38,058 nucleotides of DNA from positions 1 to 38,058 of the forward strand of contig JAHBYY010000045.1 of the NCBI GenBank assembly GCA_019635715.1. The letters run 5' to 3'. The notes beneath the pieces are model-generated. The model worked only from the letters and a program-made list of their open reading frames with translations. It was not told the origin of the DNA and made no database searches. This document shows, piece by piece, positions 17,433 through 25,708 of the stretch. How positions within the stretch are numbered: the first letter of the stretch is position 1; the number at the start of each line of letters is the position of its first letter. This DNA is from Rhizobiaceae bacterium (lineage in GTDB: Bacteria > Pseudomonadota > Alphaproteobacteria > Rhizobiales > Rhizobiaceae). Position numbers and translations under genes: made by a program.

Positions 17433-18665
17433 TCACTCGCCGTGGCCGGCGATCATCATCGCCTCGAGGGCCAGGCGCTCCGTCTTCTTCATGCGCTCCG
17501 ATTCCGATTTGAGCTGTCCGCAGGCGGCGAGGATGTCGCGGCCGCGCGGCGTGCGGATCGGCGAGGCGTAGCCGGCATTGTTGATGAAGTCGGCGAAGCG
17601 CTCGATCGTCTCCCAGTCCGAGCACTGGTAGTTGGTGCCGGGCCAGGGGTTGAAGGGGATCAGATTGATCTTGGCGGGGATGCCCTTCAGCAGCTTGATC
17701 AGCGCGCGGGCGTCGTCGAGGCTGTCGTTGACGTCCTTCAGCATCACATATTCGAAGGTGATGCGTTTTGCATTCGACAGGCCCGGATAGGCGCGGCAGG
17801 CGGCCATCAGATCCTTGAGCGGGTACTTCTTGTTGATCGGCACCAACAGGTCGCGCAGATCGTCGTTGGGCGCATGCAGCGAGATGGCCAGCATGACGCC
17901 GATCTCGGCGCCGGTGCGGGCGATCTCGGGCACGACGCCGGAGGTCGAGAGCGTGATGCGCCGCTTCGACAGGGCCAGGCCGTCGCCGTCCGAGGCGATC
18001 AGCAGGGCGGTCTTGACCGCCTCGAAATTGTAGAGCGGCTCGCCCATGCCCATCATGACGATGTTGGAGACCTTGCGTCCCTCTGCCGGCACGATGGCGC
18101 CGGCGGGCGTGTCGCGGTCGGGGAAATCGCCGAGCCGGTCGCGGGCGGTCAGCAACTGTGACAGGATCTCCTCGGCGGTCAGGTTGCGCACCAGCTTCTG
18201 CGTGCCGGTGTGGCAGAAGGAGCAGGTCAGCGTGCAGCCGACCTGGCTGGAAATGCAGAGCGTGCCGCGGCCTTCCTCGGGAATGTAGACGGTTTCTATT
18301 TCAACGGCCCGGCCCGCCCCCCGCGCGGGAAACCGGAACAGCCATTTGCGCGTCCCGTCGTTGGAGATCTGCTCCTCGACGATCTCCGGCCGGGCAATGC
18401 TGAAGTTCGAGGCGAGCGCGGCGCGCAGATCCTTGGAGATGTTGAACATGTCGGCGAAATCGGAGACGCCGCGCACATAGAGCCAGTGCCAGAGCTGCTG
18501 GACGCGCATCTTCGCCTGCCGCTCGGGGACGATGCCGGCCCGGACGAGGAGTTGGGCCATGTCGTCACGCGCAAGCCCGATCAGCGACGGCTTTTCGGCG
18601 GGGATGGCGCGCGGCGACGGCGCGGGGCGTGCCGCCGGCGAACTGAGGTCGAGTGAAAGGGTCAT
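17433..18665 (-). CDS. rlmN: dual-specificity 23S rRNA A2503 / tRNA A37 C2-methyltransferase
   Basis: A 410-residue radical-SAM enzyme that methylates C2 of A2503 in 23S rRNA and of A37 in some tRNAs. The cluster motif CTLTCSFC (CxxxCxxC) is intact, preceded by [32 protein letters not shown] and SLHAPND are the family SAM- and substrate-binding blocks, and the C-terminal Cys of the methyl-carrier pair appears near ILAACGQL. The N-terminal ~35 residues before LARDDM are a proline/alanine extension. It is divergent from the caspase operon and leads two small membrane-protein genes. Confidence 0.96.
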   Translation of the reverse strand: MTLSLDLSSPAARPAPSPRAIPAEKPSLIGLARDDMAQLLVRAGIVPERQAKMRVQQLWHWLYVRGVSDFADMFNISKDLRAALASNFSIARPEIVEEQISNDGTRKWLFRFPARGAGRAVEIETVYIPEEGRGTLCISSQVGCTLTCSFCHTGTQKLVRNLTAEEILSQLLTARDRLGDFPDRDTPAGAIVPAEGRKVSNIVMMGMGEPLYNFEAVKTALLIASDGDGLALSKRRITLSTSGVVPEIARTGAEIGVMLAISLHAPNDDLRDLLVPINKKYPLKDLMAACRAYPGLSNAKRITFEYVMLKDVNDSLDDARALIKLLKGIPAKINLIPFNPWPGTNYQCSDWETIERFADFINNAGYASPIRTPRGRDILAACGQLKSESERMKKTERLALEAMMIAGHGE

Positions 18666-18877
18666 GCCGGAGATATGGGGTCGCTGCCTGAGGGTTGCGA
18701 AACTGCGCGCATATCACAGTCGATGCGCGTCGTCACCGGGCGATGGCGCGGACACATGAAGGGCCGGCGGCGGATAGAAGCTGCCGTTGACCGAATTTCA
18801 GCCTTGCCTCAACAATGACATCCATCTCCATACTGTGAGAGTTGTCCGAGAGGATGGTTTTGCGGCGGGCGGTCAGC

Positions 18878-20338
18878 ATGAAACCAGTATTGTTCGCGCT
18901 GCTAGGGCTTTGGTTTGTGTCGCCTTGCTTGGCCGCGGCGCGGGTGGCGCTGGTTGTTGGTGTCGCCGACTACCGCGGCATCGAACCTCTGCGCAATACG
19001 GTGCGGGATGCCCAACTGATCTCCGAACGACTGCGCCAGGTCGGCTTCGAGGTGTCGACGCTGCGCGATCCGGACGCCGGGCAGCTCGATCAGGCATTGC
19101 GCGATTTCTCCTTCCAGGCGGAAGTCGCCGAGATCGCGCTGCTCTACTTCGCGGGGCACGGCGTGGAGGTCGGCACGCGCAACTTCGTGCTGGCGGCGGA
19201 TGCGGTCATTTCCCGGATGGAGGACGTTCCGGCACAGGGCTTTGCGCTGGATCGCCTGCTGGCGGCCACCGCGACCGCGCGCAGCCTGCGGATCGTGATC
19301 CTCGATTCCTGCCGCGACAATCCGTTTTCGGCGGTCGCCGGCGTCGACGCCTTCGCAAAGTCGGCATCCGCCCAGGTGGAGCAGTCCGCGACGGCGTCGG
19401 CGCGCGGCACGCTGGTGGTGTATTCGACCAAGGACGGAGCGCCGGCCCTCGACGGAGACGGCGCCAACAGTCCGTTCGCCTTTGCTCTCGCGGAGACGCT
19501 CGGCCAGCGGGGAATAGAGATCGGCATGGTCTTCCGGCGCGTGCGCGACGCCGTGCTGCAGGCCACCCGGGGCCAGCAGGAGCCGTATACCTATGGGTCG
19601 CTTTCCGGCCGGCCGCTGTTCCTGGCCGGCGGCGGCGAGCCCGATTCCGCCGGAACCGACAGGCGGCAGGCGTGGTCCGCCATGCGTCCGGACGACGAGA
19701 TCCAGTTGCTGGCGCTGGCCGATGCCGGGGACACGCGATCGCTGGTCGGCCTCGCCTATATCCGGCAGAATCCGGGCAGCAGGACCTACGATCCGCGGCA
19801 GGCGTTCGAATATCTCAAGCGCGCCGCGCAGGCGGGCAACGCCGAGGCGCAGTATGAGCTGGGAAAGGCGTTCGAGAAGGGCATCGGAACGCCGCAGGAT
19901 GTCCAGGCCGCCCTGCATTGGTTCAACCAGGCGGCCGATCAGGATTTCGGCGACGCGATCAACGACCTCGGCTACCTCTACAGTTTCGGCGGAGGCGGGC
20001 TGCCGCGCGACAGGCAGCGGGGCGTCGACCTGTTCATGCGCGCTGCGGAACTGGGCCAGCCTGAGGCCCTGTTCAACGCCGCGGCGATGATCGACGAAGG
20101 TCGTGTCGAAGGACGGGGGAGTTCCGAGGCGGCGCTCTACCTTTATCGCGCCATACGCGCAGGCAGCGAGGAGGTGCTAAACCAGTTGAGCACCAAGCCG
20201 GACGTGTTCAGCCAGGCGACGCGGACCGCTCTTCAGCAACTGCTCCGCGACAACGGGTTTTATCAGAGCGCCATCGACGGGCGGTTCGGCGAAGGGACGC
20301 GGCGGGGGCTTCGCAGAGCCTACGGACTTCAGGAATGA
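18878..20338 (+). CDS. secreted caspase-family protease with Sel1 and peptidoglycan-binding-like repeats
   Basis: About 486 residues. A signal peptide (MKPVLFALLGLWFVSPCLAAA) precedes a caspase-like p20 domain. Beta strand RVALVVGVADY is followed by the catalytic His94 in YFAGHGVEV and Cys145 in ILDSCRDNPFS, both intact. The region YSTKDGAPALDGDGANSPFAFALAE matches the substrate-pocket part of bacterial peptidase C14 proteins. Residues ~300-440 contain about three Sel1-like repeats (AQYELGKAFEKGIGTPQD, AINDLGYLYSFGGGGLPRD). The end, LLRDNGFYQSAIDGRFGEGT, matches the peptidoglycan_binding_1 pattern. Start options are 18842 (TTG), 18854 and 18878 (ATG); the last gives a classic signal peptide. 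First gene of a three-gene operon. Confidence 0.85.
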   Translation: MKPVLFALLGLWFVSPCLAAARVALVVGVADYRGIEPLRNTVRDAQLISERLRQVGFEVSTLRDPDAGQLDQALRDFSFQAEVAEIALLYFAGHGVEVGTRNFVLAADAVISRMEDVPAQGFALDRLLAATATARSLRIVILDSCRDNPFSAVAGVDAFAKSASAQVEQSATASARGTLVVYSTKDGAPALDGDGANSPFAFALAETLGQRGIEIGMVFRRVRDAVLQATRGQQEPYTYGSLSGRPLFLAGGGEPDSAGTDRRQAWSAMRPDDEIQLLALADAGDTRSLVGLAYIRQNPGSRTYDPRQAFEYLKRAAQAGNAEAQYELGKAFEKGIGTPQDVQAALHWFNQAADQDFGDAINDLGYLYSFGGGGLPRDRQRGVDLFMRAAELGQPEALFNAAAMIDEGRVEGRGSSEAALYLYRAIRAGSEEVLNQLSTKPDVFSQATRTALQQLLRDNGFYQSAIDGRFGEGTRRGLRRAYGLQE

Positions 20339-20359
20339 ATGAAAATTGGGGGATTGCTG

Positions 20360-21007
20360 ATGACTGCAGAATCCAGGCGAAAATCCGTTGCCACCATGCT
20401 GGCGGCGGTGCTGCTTCAACCGTTCACGATCGCGGACGCGGCGGTGGATGATTCCGGCGGCGGGTTGCCGCTTCCCACCGGAGCCGTTTCGATGATTCCG
20501 GTCCCCATCGCACCCTTTGCGACGGAACAGGCGGACGAGACCTATCAACTGGCCTATTCGCCCGGCTACACCCAGGTGATCGTCAAGGCGCTGGGCGAAG
20601 TGCGTGCCGAATGCGCCTCGGTGCCGTCCGAATATCGAATCGACTGCCTCGCCCAGGGCTTGAAATGGGCAGCGACCCGACAGGACGCGCCGGACTACGA
20701 GCGGGCAAACGCGATCCTGCGCAGCGCCGGCAGCAAGCTCGACAGTATCGTCAAGCGCAATCTCGACCCCGCCAAGCCGGCGCTCGACGCCAATACCAAG
20801 GACAACCCCACCTGGAAAAGGCCGCGCAAATACCGTGCCGTCAAACGCGCCAATCTTGCGGCAGCCAATGCGGAGGCGCGCCAGGTCATCGAGGGCGCGG
20901 TGGCCGAGCTTCTTCGGGCCGCGGAGAGTTCCGCGGAGCGCCGCAGCCACTACGCCAAGATCGCCGCAGCGCTGGATTCGACGAAAACCCTGCTGCGATC
21001 GTCCTGA
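20360..21007 (+). CDS. secreted protein of unknown function in the caspase/OmpA operon
   Basis: About 215 residues with an N-terminal signal (RRKSVATMLAAVLLQPFTIADAA). The mature part has a Pro-rich start (GGGLPLPTGAVSMIPVPIAPF) and then an alpha-helical, charged body. Two Cys occur in RAECASVPSEYRIDCLAQ, spaced as if to form a small disulfide loop. The C-terminal half (ANAEARQVIEGAVAELLRAAESSAERR) looks helical. I do not recognise a family. A GGGGG run seven bases before the ATG at 20360 supports this start; an ATG at 20339 directly after the caspase stop adds seven residues. The OmpA-domain gene starts 14 bases after its end, so all three are probably cotranscribed. Confidence 0.75.
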   Translation: MTAESRRKSVATMLAAVLLQPFTIADAAVDDSGGGLPLPTGAVSMIPVPIAPFATEQADETYQLAYSPGYTQVIVKALGEVRAECASVPSEYRIDCLAQGLKWAATRQDAPDYERANAILRSAGSKLDSIVKRNLDPAKPALDANTKDNPTWKRPRKYRAVKRANLAAANAEARQVIEGAVAELLRAAESSAERRSHYAKIAAALDSTKTLLRSS

Positions 21008-21021
21008 GACAAGGTGGCGCG

Positions 21022-21639
21022 ATGCGCTCCGTCGTCCTGGTTCTGGCGATGCTGTGGTCGGGTGCCTGCGGGGCGGCCGAGCAGATCGTGCCGGCGGAGC
21101 GCATCGTCGAGGGTCTCGCCGGTGCGTCGACGGACAGGCCGCTCGTCCGCGGTCTGGCGGGGCGGCCGCGCGGCGCACGGCCGATCGAGGCGATCCGGGT
21201 CGATCGCCTGCGCGCGCTGGATGCCGCGGGCGAGGACGACTTGAGCGAAGATGCGGTCGACGCCGCCCGCGCGATCCTCGCCGATCTGCGGCTGCAGGCG
21301 ATCGACCTTCCGGTCGCGTTCGCATTCGGGTCGGCCGAAGTCAGCGATGCGGGTTATCGCCAGCTCAACGCGCTCGGCGTCGCCCTCAGCTCGGGACGCC
21401 TGCGCCAGGCCTCCTTCATCGTTGCCGGTCATACCGATGCGGTCGGATCGCAGGCTGCCAACCGGCTTCTGTCGAAGCGGCGGGCCGACGCGGTCCGGGA
21501 CTATCTGGTGAGTGCCTTCCGGATGGAGCCGTCGAGGCTGATCGCGCTGGGATTCGGCGAGACGATGCTGAAGGACGAGGCGGACGGCGCGGCGACGGTG
21601 AACCGGCGGGTGGAAGTCCAGGCCTTCCTGCCGCAATAG
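21022..21639 (+). CDS. OmpA-C domain protein (peptidoglycan-associated)
   Basis: A 205-residue exported protein: signal peptide MRSVVLVLAMLWSGACGAA, a ~75-residue N-terminal segment, and an OmpA-C domain from about residue 90. The domain shows FAFGSAEVSDAGYRQL and GHTDAVGSQAANRLLSKRRA, the Asp and Arg of which bind diaminopimelate in peptidoglycan. There is no beta-barrel. A Cys at the signal-peptide end (GAC-GAA) is not a convincing lipobox (LWSGAC), so it could be soluble or weakly lipid-anchored. It ends the caspase operon, which therefore contains two proteins with wall-binding elements. Confidence 0.87.
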   Translation: MRSVVLVLAMLWSGACGAAEQIVPAERIVEGLAGASTDRPLVRGLAGRPRGARPIEAIRVDRLRALDAAGEDDLSEDAVDAARAILADLRLQAIDLPVAFAFGSAEVSDAGYRQLNALGVALSSGRLRQASFIVAGHTDAVGSQAANRLLSKRRADAVRDYLVSAFRMEPSRLIALGFGETMLKDEADGAATVNRRVEVQAFLPQ

Positions 21640-21692
21640 CCGTGCTTCGCTTCCGAGGAGCAACCGTGGCCGGCCGCGGACGCGGCGACCGG

Positions 21693-22196
21693 CTATTTGC
21701 AGGTGGCGATCGACGACAGCGCGGCGGAGATGCCCTTCAGCGAGAAGGTGTAGTTGGTCGGGTTGCCGCGCCCGGACTTGGCAGCAACCTTCATGTCGGC
21801 GCCGCCCTTCATGGCGGCGATCAACTGGGGTTCCTCGGCAGCGTTCTCGACCCAGGCGGATTTGCCCTTGGTGAACATTGAGAAGCTTTTGGCTCCCACC
21901 GTCACCGTCACCTTGGAGTTCTCCTGGAAATTGTAGGAGGCGATGAACTGCGGCTCGTAGGTGACCTGCTGACCCGGACGCTGCGAAACGAAGAAGAAGA
22001 TGTCGCCGTGGTCGAGCGAGTCCGGCTTCTTCTCGGTCGGCACGGTGAGCACGTAGCAGACCTTTCCATTGCCTGCCTGGTAGGAGTAGGTCCCCCAGGC
22101 GTTGTGCTGGCCGATCTTGGTCGCCGACTGTGCGAATGCGGGCAGGGCGCCGAACGCCAGAACCAGACCAGAAACCGCTGCCATGAATGCGCGCAT
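21693..22196 (-). CDS. invasion-associated locus B (IalB) family protein
   Basis: A 167-residue secreted protein. Signal peptide with cleavage about AFA-QS, then the IalB pattern: NAWGTYSYQAGNGKVCYVLT, SLDHGDIFFFVSQRPGQQV, YNFQENSKVTVTVGAKSFSMF and a C-terminal Cys that probably pairs with the first. The family is named for a Bartonella invasion factor but is common in free-living rhizobia, so pathogenicity should not be inferred. ATG at 22196 is preceded by GGTGAAC; an upstream ATG at 22217 (MKRDGEH) is possible. It converges with the OmpA-domain gene across 53 bases. Confidence 0.87.
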   Translation of the reverse strand: MRAFMAAVSGLVLAFGALPAFAQSATKIGQHNAWGTYSYQAGNGKVCYVLTVPTEKKPDSLDHGDIFFFVSQRPGQQVTYEPQFIASYNFQENSKVTVTVGAKSFSMFTKGKSAWVENAAEEPQLIAAMKGGADMKVAAKSGRGNPTNYTFSLKGISAALSSIATCK

Positions 22197-22452
22197 ATGT
22201 TCACCGTCTCGCTTCATTTCAGGAAATGCCTGTTCGAGCGGAATCGCGACCGCCGAACGGCTTAATTTTGAATTAGTCAGAGTTACGAAACGGTGAACGA
22301 GCCGCATAATTGGTCGTTCGCGCCCGAGAACCGCTGCCAACCCTCCGTCGACACCCCAATCGCCCGGGCCCTGGGGCGAAAGGTGGCGCCACGAGAGGTT
22401 TCAATCCACAAAAGCGGCAGCAGTTTGACTGTTTTCCGTTGGGCCGGGCGCC

Positions 22453-22791
22453 TCAGGACCGGGTCTCGAGCGCCTCGCGTGCGGCTTCCCGATGCACAGG
22501 CTTCACATGGGCCCGCACCGCCGCCAGCGCGGCGGTCAGCACCGCGATGTCGTCGGTGAAGCCGATGCCGACGAAGACATCCGGAATGGTGTCGGTCGGA
22601 AGGACGAAGTAGGCGAGCGCGGCGAGCAGCATCATGCGGGCCCGCATCGGGGTGTCCTTGTCGAGCGCGCAATAATAGCTCGCCACGACCTCGTCCATGA
22701 ACGGGATCTGGCGCGCCGCTTTCCTGGCCGTCGCCCAGAACCGGGCGCGAACGTCGCGTTCCTGTTCGCTCGTATCAGCCGATGTGGTCAT
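22453..22791 (-). CDS. YkvA/DUF1232-family small membrane-associated protein
   Basis: A 112-residue protein. The DUF1232 core is seen as ARMMLLAALAYFVLPTDTIPDVF followed by GFTDDIAVLTAAL, with the conserved PxDxIPD motif (here PTDTIPD). The N-terminal ~35 residues are charged and helical. The function of the family is not known; the core is a hydrophobic hairpin that may associate with the membrane. About 190 bases to its left (22262-22452) up to the ialB-type promoter region hold no gene I can support. phhB lies 60 bases upstream on the same strand. Confidence 0.82.
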   Translation of the reverse strand: MTTSADTSEQERDVRARFWATARKAARQIPFMDEVVASYYCALDKDTPMRARMMLLAALAYFVLPTDTIPDVFVGIGFTDDIAVLTAALAAVRAHVKPVHREAAREALETRS

Positions 22792-22851
22792 CCGTGATCG
22801 ACATCTCCTGCTTCTCGCGATGTGGTGAGGGCCGGCCCGCCGCGCAAGGCA

Positions 22852-23148
22852 TCAGCCGCCGGCGATGCGGCTCATCCGGCGGGCGAGGTCGAAGTCCAGC
22901 GGCGTCAGGCCGCCGGCATCGTGGGTATTCAGCTTCACCTCGACCGTCCTGTAGACGTTCGACCAGTCGGGATGATGATCGAGTTTCTCCGCCGCGAGCG
23001 CCACGCGGGTCATGAAGCCGAAGGCCTCGCTGAAATTGCGGAAGGTGAACGTCCGGGAGATCGACAACCCATCGGCTGCCAGCGTCCATCCATCGACGCC
23101 CGCCATCGCCTCGCCGATCGCGGCAGGTGTCATCTTGTCGCGCGCCAT
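22852..23148 (-). CDS. phhB: pterin-4-alpha-carbinolamine dehydratase
   Basis: A 98-residue cytoplasmic enzyme that dehydrates 4a-hydroxytetrahydrobiopterin-type carbinolamines, recycling the cofactor of phenylalanine hydroxylase. The active-site motif [18 protein letters not shown] contains the His-His-Pro core, followed by [15 protein letters not shown]. Length is standard. No phhA is present nearby, so a role in pterin recycling for another pathway cannot be excluded. Confidence 0.95.
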   Translation of the reverse strand: MARDKMTPAAIGEAMAGVDGWTLAADGLSISRTFTFRNFSEAFGFMTRVALAAEKLDHHPDWSNVYRTVEVKLNTHDAGGLTPLDFDLARRMSRIAGG

Positions 23149-23235
23149 GTCGCTCTCCGCGGCAACCCGTCCAAAGTGTGAGGATAGGCCGCCATGCGCG
23201 GAAGGAAAGCCCGTGGCGTGCCGAAATCGTCGCCC

Positions 23236-23829
23236 CTAGCGCAGCGTGCGCGAAGCATCCGACATGTCCGCCGGCAGGCTGGAGCGCGGATCGGATCCGG
23301 TCAGCGGCCAGACCTCCTCGACGATGTACGGTCCGCCGCCCACCGAATCGCGCGACGACATCAGCACGAAGCGCCCGACCTTGAAGGGCAGGGCTTCGAA
23401 GTTGCCGCGCGCTGAAAGGTAGTGCGCGACGTCGATGGTGGAGGAGTTGCGCAGGCGGGCGAGCGTGACGTGCGGCACGAATCTGCGGGGATCGGACGGC
23501 AGGCCGATGCGCTGGCAGATGCGCTCGATCTCGGCCTGCAGCGCATTGAGATCCGGCGAGGGCGCGGCCGCCGCATAGATCGAATGCGGCTTCCTGGAGC
23601 CGAAGGCGCCGACGCCGGACAGCCGCAGCGGGAAGGATGGCCGTCGCACCCGGTCGAGCGCGTTGGCGACCTCGTCCGCGACGTGGCCCTCGACATCGCC
23701 GATGAAGCGCAGGGTGATATGATAGTTCTCGACATCGATCCAGCGCGCACCCGGCAGGCCGCCGCGCAGCAGCGACAGGGAGAGCGCGGCGTCGCGCGGG
23801 ACTTCGAGGGCGGTGAAAAGACGCGGCAT
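23236..23829 (-). CDS. thpR: RNA 2',3'-cyclic phosphodiesterase (2H family)
   Basis: A 197-residue 2H phosphoesterase that opens 2',3'-cyclic phosphates on RNA ends. The two catalytic HxT motifs are HITLRFIGD and HVTLARLRN. The N-terminal MPRLFTALEVP start at 23829 matches the family, and the open frame upstream of it looks non-coding. The gene between its own start and tesA is absent; about 116 bases separate it from the tesA stop. Confidence 0.93.
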   Translation of the reverse strand: MPRLFTALEVPRDAALSLSLLRGGLPGARWIDVENYHITLRFIGDVEGHVADEVANALDRVRRPSFPLRLSGVGAFGSRKPHSIYAAAAPSPDLNALQAEIERICQRIGLPSDPRRFVPHVTLARLRNSSTIDVAHYLSARGNFEALPFKVGRFVLMSSRDSVGGGPYIVEEVWPLTGSDPRSSLPADMSDASRTLR

Positions 23830-23945
23830 GAAAAGCCTCCCTTCCTCGAATCGTCGGATCCCAAACGGATCATCCTTCAATTGTGCGGGCAAGCGGTTAA
23901 TGTGCGTTGCAACAAGAGAATGGATGACGCAGCGTAAGATCGACG

Positions 23946-24590
23946 TCAGGCGCCCCCGCCCATCCTTGCGAGCTCGGCCTCGATGGTCGGCAGGAAGCGG
24001 TCGACCATCACGTCGATGCCCTTGCCGTTGGGATGCATTCCGTCCTCCAGTTGCAGGTCGCGCTGCGCCGCCACGCCGTCCAGGAAGAAGGGATAGAGCG
24101 GGACCTCGTATTTGGCCGCGAGATCGGGATAGATCGGGTCGAAGCTGGCGGCGAAGTCCGGACCGAGATTCGGCGCGGCGCGCATGCCTGCCAGCACGAC
24201 GCCGATGTTCCGCTTGCGCAGCGCGGCGATCATCGCGTCGAGGTTTCTGCGCGTGATGTCGGGGGCGATGCCGCGCAGCATGTCGTTGGCGCCGAGTTCG
24301 AGGATGACCAGCCCGGTGCCGTCCGGCACCGACCAGTCCAGCCGCGCCAGCCCGCCGCTGGAGGTGTCGCCGGAGACGCCGGCATTATCGATCACGACAT
24401 CGTGACCCTTGTTTTGTAGCGCTGCCTGCAGCTTTTCCGGAAAGCTCTGGCCGGCATCGAGGCCGTATCCGGCCATCAGACTGTCGCCGAAGCCGACAAT
24501 GCGCAGCGGCTCGGCCCTGGCGGCGGACGAAACCGCGAAGGCGGCGGCGAAGGTCAGCAGGAGGGCGAGCGCCAAGCGTTTGAAAGCCAT
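23946..24590 (-). CDS. tesA: periplasmic SGNH esterase/thioesterase TesA-type
   Basis: About 214 residues. Signal peptide MAFKRLALALLLTFAAAF with cleavage near ARA-EP, then the SGNH blocks: GFGDSLMAGYGL with the nucleophile Ser, GVSGDT, LELGANDML and DGMHPNGKG with the catalytic Asp-His. This is the multifunctional esterase/lysophospholipase of the periplasm. It is divergent from ybbA-ybbP, exactly as tesA is in E. coli, which supports the assignment. The start is ambiguous: the ATG at 24590 gives a clean signal peptide but no ribosome site, while an in-frame ATG at 24638 adds 16 residues and has AAGGAA nine bases upstream. Confidence 0.9.
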   Translation of the reverse strand: MAFKRLALALLLTFAAAFAVSSAARAEPLRIVGFGDSLMAGYGLDAGQSFPEKLQAALQNKGHDVVIDNAGVSGDTSSGGLARLDWSVPDGTGLVILELGANDMLRGIAPDITRRNLDAMIAALRKRNIGVVLAGMRAAPNLGPDFAASFDPIYPDLAAKYEVPLYPFFLDGVAAQRDLQLEDGMHPNGKGIDVMVDRFLPTIEAELARMGGGA

Positions 24591-24651
24591 CGGGGAGGAA
24601 CCATATGTCGGTGACGAGACTGCCATCATCCCATCCATATAGGACTCTTCC

Positions 24652-25350
24652 TTGACCGCAGAAGCCGTGATCGAACTCCGCGACGTTTCCCTCACGCTCG
24701 GCGACGGCGCCTCCTCGGTGCATGTGCTCAAGGGCATCAGCCTCGATGTCATGGCCGGCGAAACGGCCGGCATCGTCGGCCCGTCCGGATCGGGCAAGTC
24801 GACGCTGCTGATGGTGCTGGCCGGGCTTGAGGGGGTCGACGCCGGCACGGTGAAGATCGCCGGCACGCTGCTCAACGGCAGGAGCGAAGACGCGATCGCC
24901 GCCTTCCGGGGGCGGACGATCGGCATCGTCTTCCAATCCTTCCATCTGATCCCCAACATGACCGCGCTGGAGAACGTTGCGGTGCCGCTGGAGCTGGCGG
25001 GCCATCCGGATGCCTTCGCGGCCGCGGCGCGGGAACTCGCGGCCGTCGGCCTGAGCGAAAGGCTGACGCACTATCCGGGCGAGCTCTCCGGCGGCGAGCA
25101 GCAGCGCGTGGCGATCGCCCGCGCCCTGGCGCCGTCGCCGCGCATCCTGATCGCCGACGAGCCGACCGGCAATCTCGACCAGGCGACGGGACGCCAGATC
25201 GCCGACCTGCTGTTCGCCAAGGCGTCGGAGCGCGGGACGACCCTGGTTCTGGTGACGCACGACCCCGCGCTCGCGGCGCGCTGCTCGCGGCAGATCGCGC
25301 TGCGCTCGGGCCGCATCGAGGCCGACGCCCGGCAGGCGGTCGAGGTCTAG
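24652..25350 (+). CDS. ybbA: ABC transporter ATP-binding protein YbbA-type
   Basis: A 232-residue nucleotide-binding subunit of the LolD/MacB-like group. Walker A GPSGSGKST, Q-loop FQSFHLIPNMT, signature LSGGEQQRVAIARAL, Walker B ILIADEPTGNLD and a switch His in VLVTHDP are all intact. The start is a TTG at 24652, with AGGA eight bases upstream; its partner permease is YbbP, 359 bases further on. The unusual gap is filled by a nested palindrome. With tesA it forms the ybbA-ybbP/tesA locus. Confidence 0.92.
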   Translation: MTAEAVIELRDVSLTLGDGASSVHVLKGISLDVMAGETAGIVGPSGSGKSTLLMVLAGLEGVDAGTVKIAGTLLNGRSEDAIAAFRGRTIGIVFQSFHLIPNMTALENVAVPLELAGHPDAFAAAARELAAVGLSERLTHYPGELSGGEQQRVAIARALAPSPRILIADEPTGNLDQATGRQIADLLFAKASERGTTLVLVTHDPALAARCSRQIALRSGRIEADARQAVEV

Positions 25351-25389
25351 CGGCAAGCATGGATATCGCCCTCATTCCCTCGCGCCCCC

Positions 25390-25662
25390 CTCTGTCCTGC
25401 CGGACATCACCCCCCTGGGGCAGGGCAATCGCATATGAGGCTACCCCCACCCCTAACCCCTCCCCGCAAGGGGGAGGGGAACCAGCCTGCAGCTTCGTCG
25501 AACGCCAATCGTCGCCGAATCTGACTGGCAGAGCGGTCGCAAAGTCCCCCTCCCCCTTGCGGGGAGGGGCTAGGGGTGGGGGTACGCAGCCGTCAACATT
25601 CCAGCCGGCCGCCATATGCGATAGCCCCGCCCCCTGGGGGGGAGATGTCCGGCAGGACGGAG
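25390..25662. repeat. large nested inverted repeat between ybbA and ybbP
   Basis: The left arm (25390-25480) and right arm (25545-25662) are imperfect reverse complements. The outer parts share CTGCCGGACAT and GCATATG; the inner parts each contain their own CCCCTCCCC-GCAA-GGGGGAGGGG palindrome. A unique 64-base spacer separates them, and the right arm has an extra ~30 bases between the CATATG box and the G-rich part. This looks like a composite of rhizobial palindromic elements, one nested in another. On mRNA it would form a very stable structure inside the ybbA-ybbP transcript. Confidence 0.8.
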
Positions 25663-25708
25663 CGAGGCTGTTCGGAGCGAAGGCCTCTTCAGCGCGGGAG
25701 CCAAGCCG

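Noticed and set aside
22293-22559. 88-codon plus-strand frame in the ialB/DUF1232 gap
   Set aside because: Half of it overlaps the DUF1232 gene antisense; no ribosome site and no recognisable fold.
25416-25423. GGGCAGGG as a possible FtsK-orienting (KOPS) site
   Set aside because: It lies inside the palindromic repeat, and single matches to this 8-mer are expected by chance in GC-rich DNA; strand bias would need a whole-genome count.
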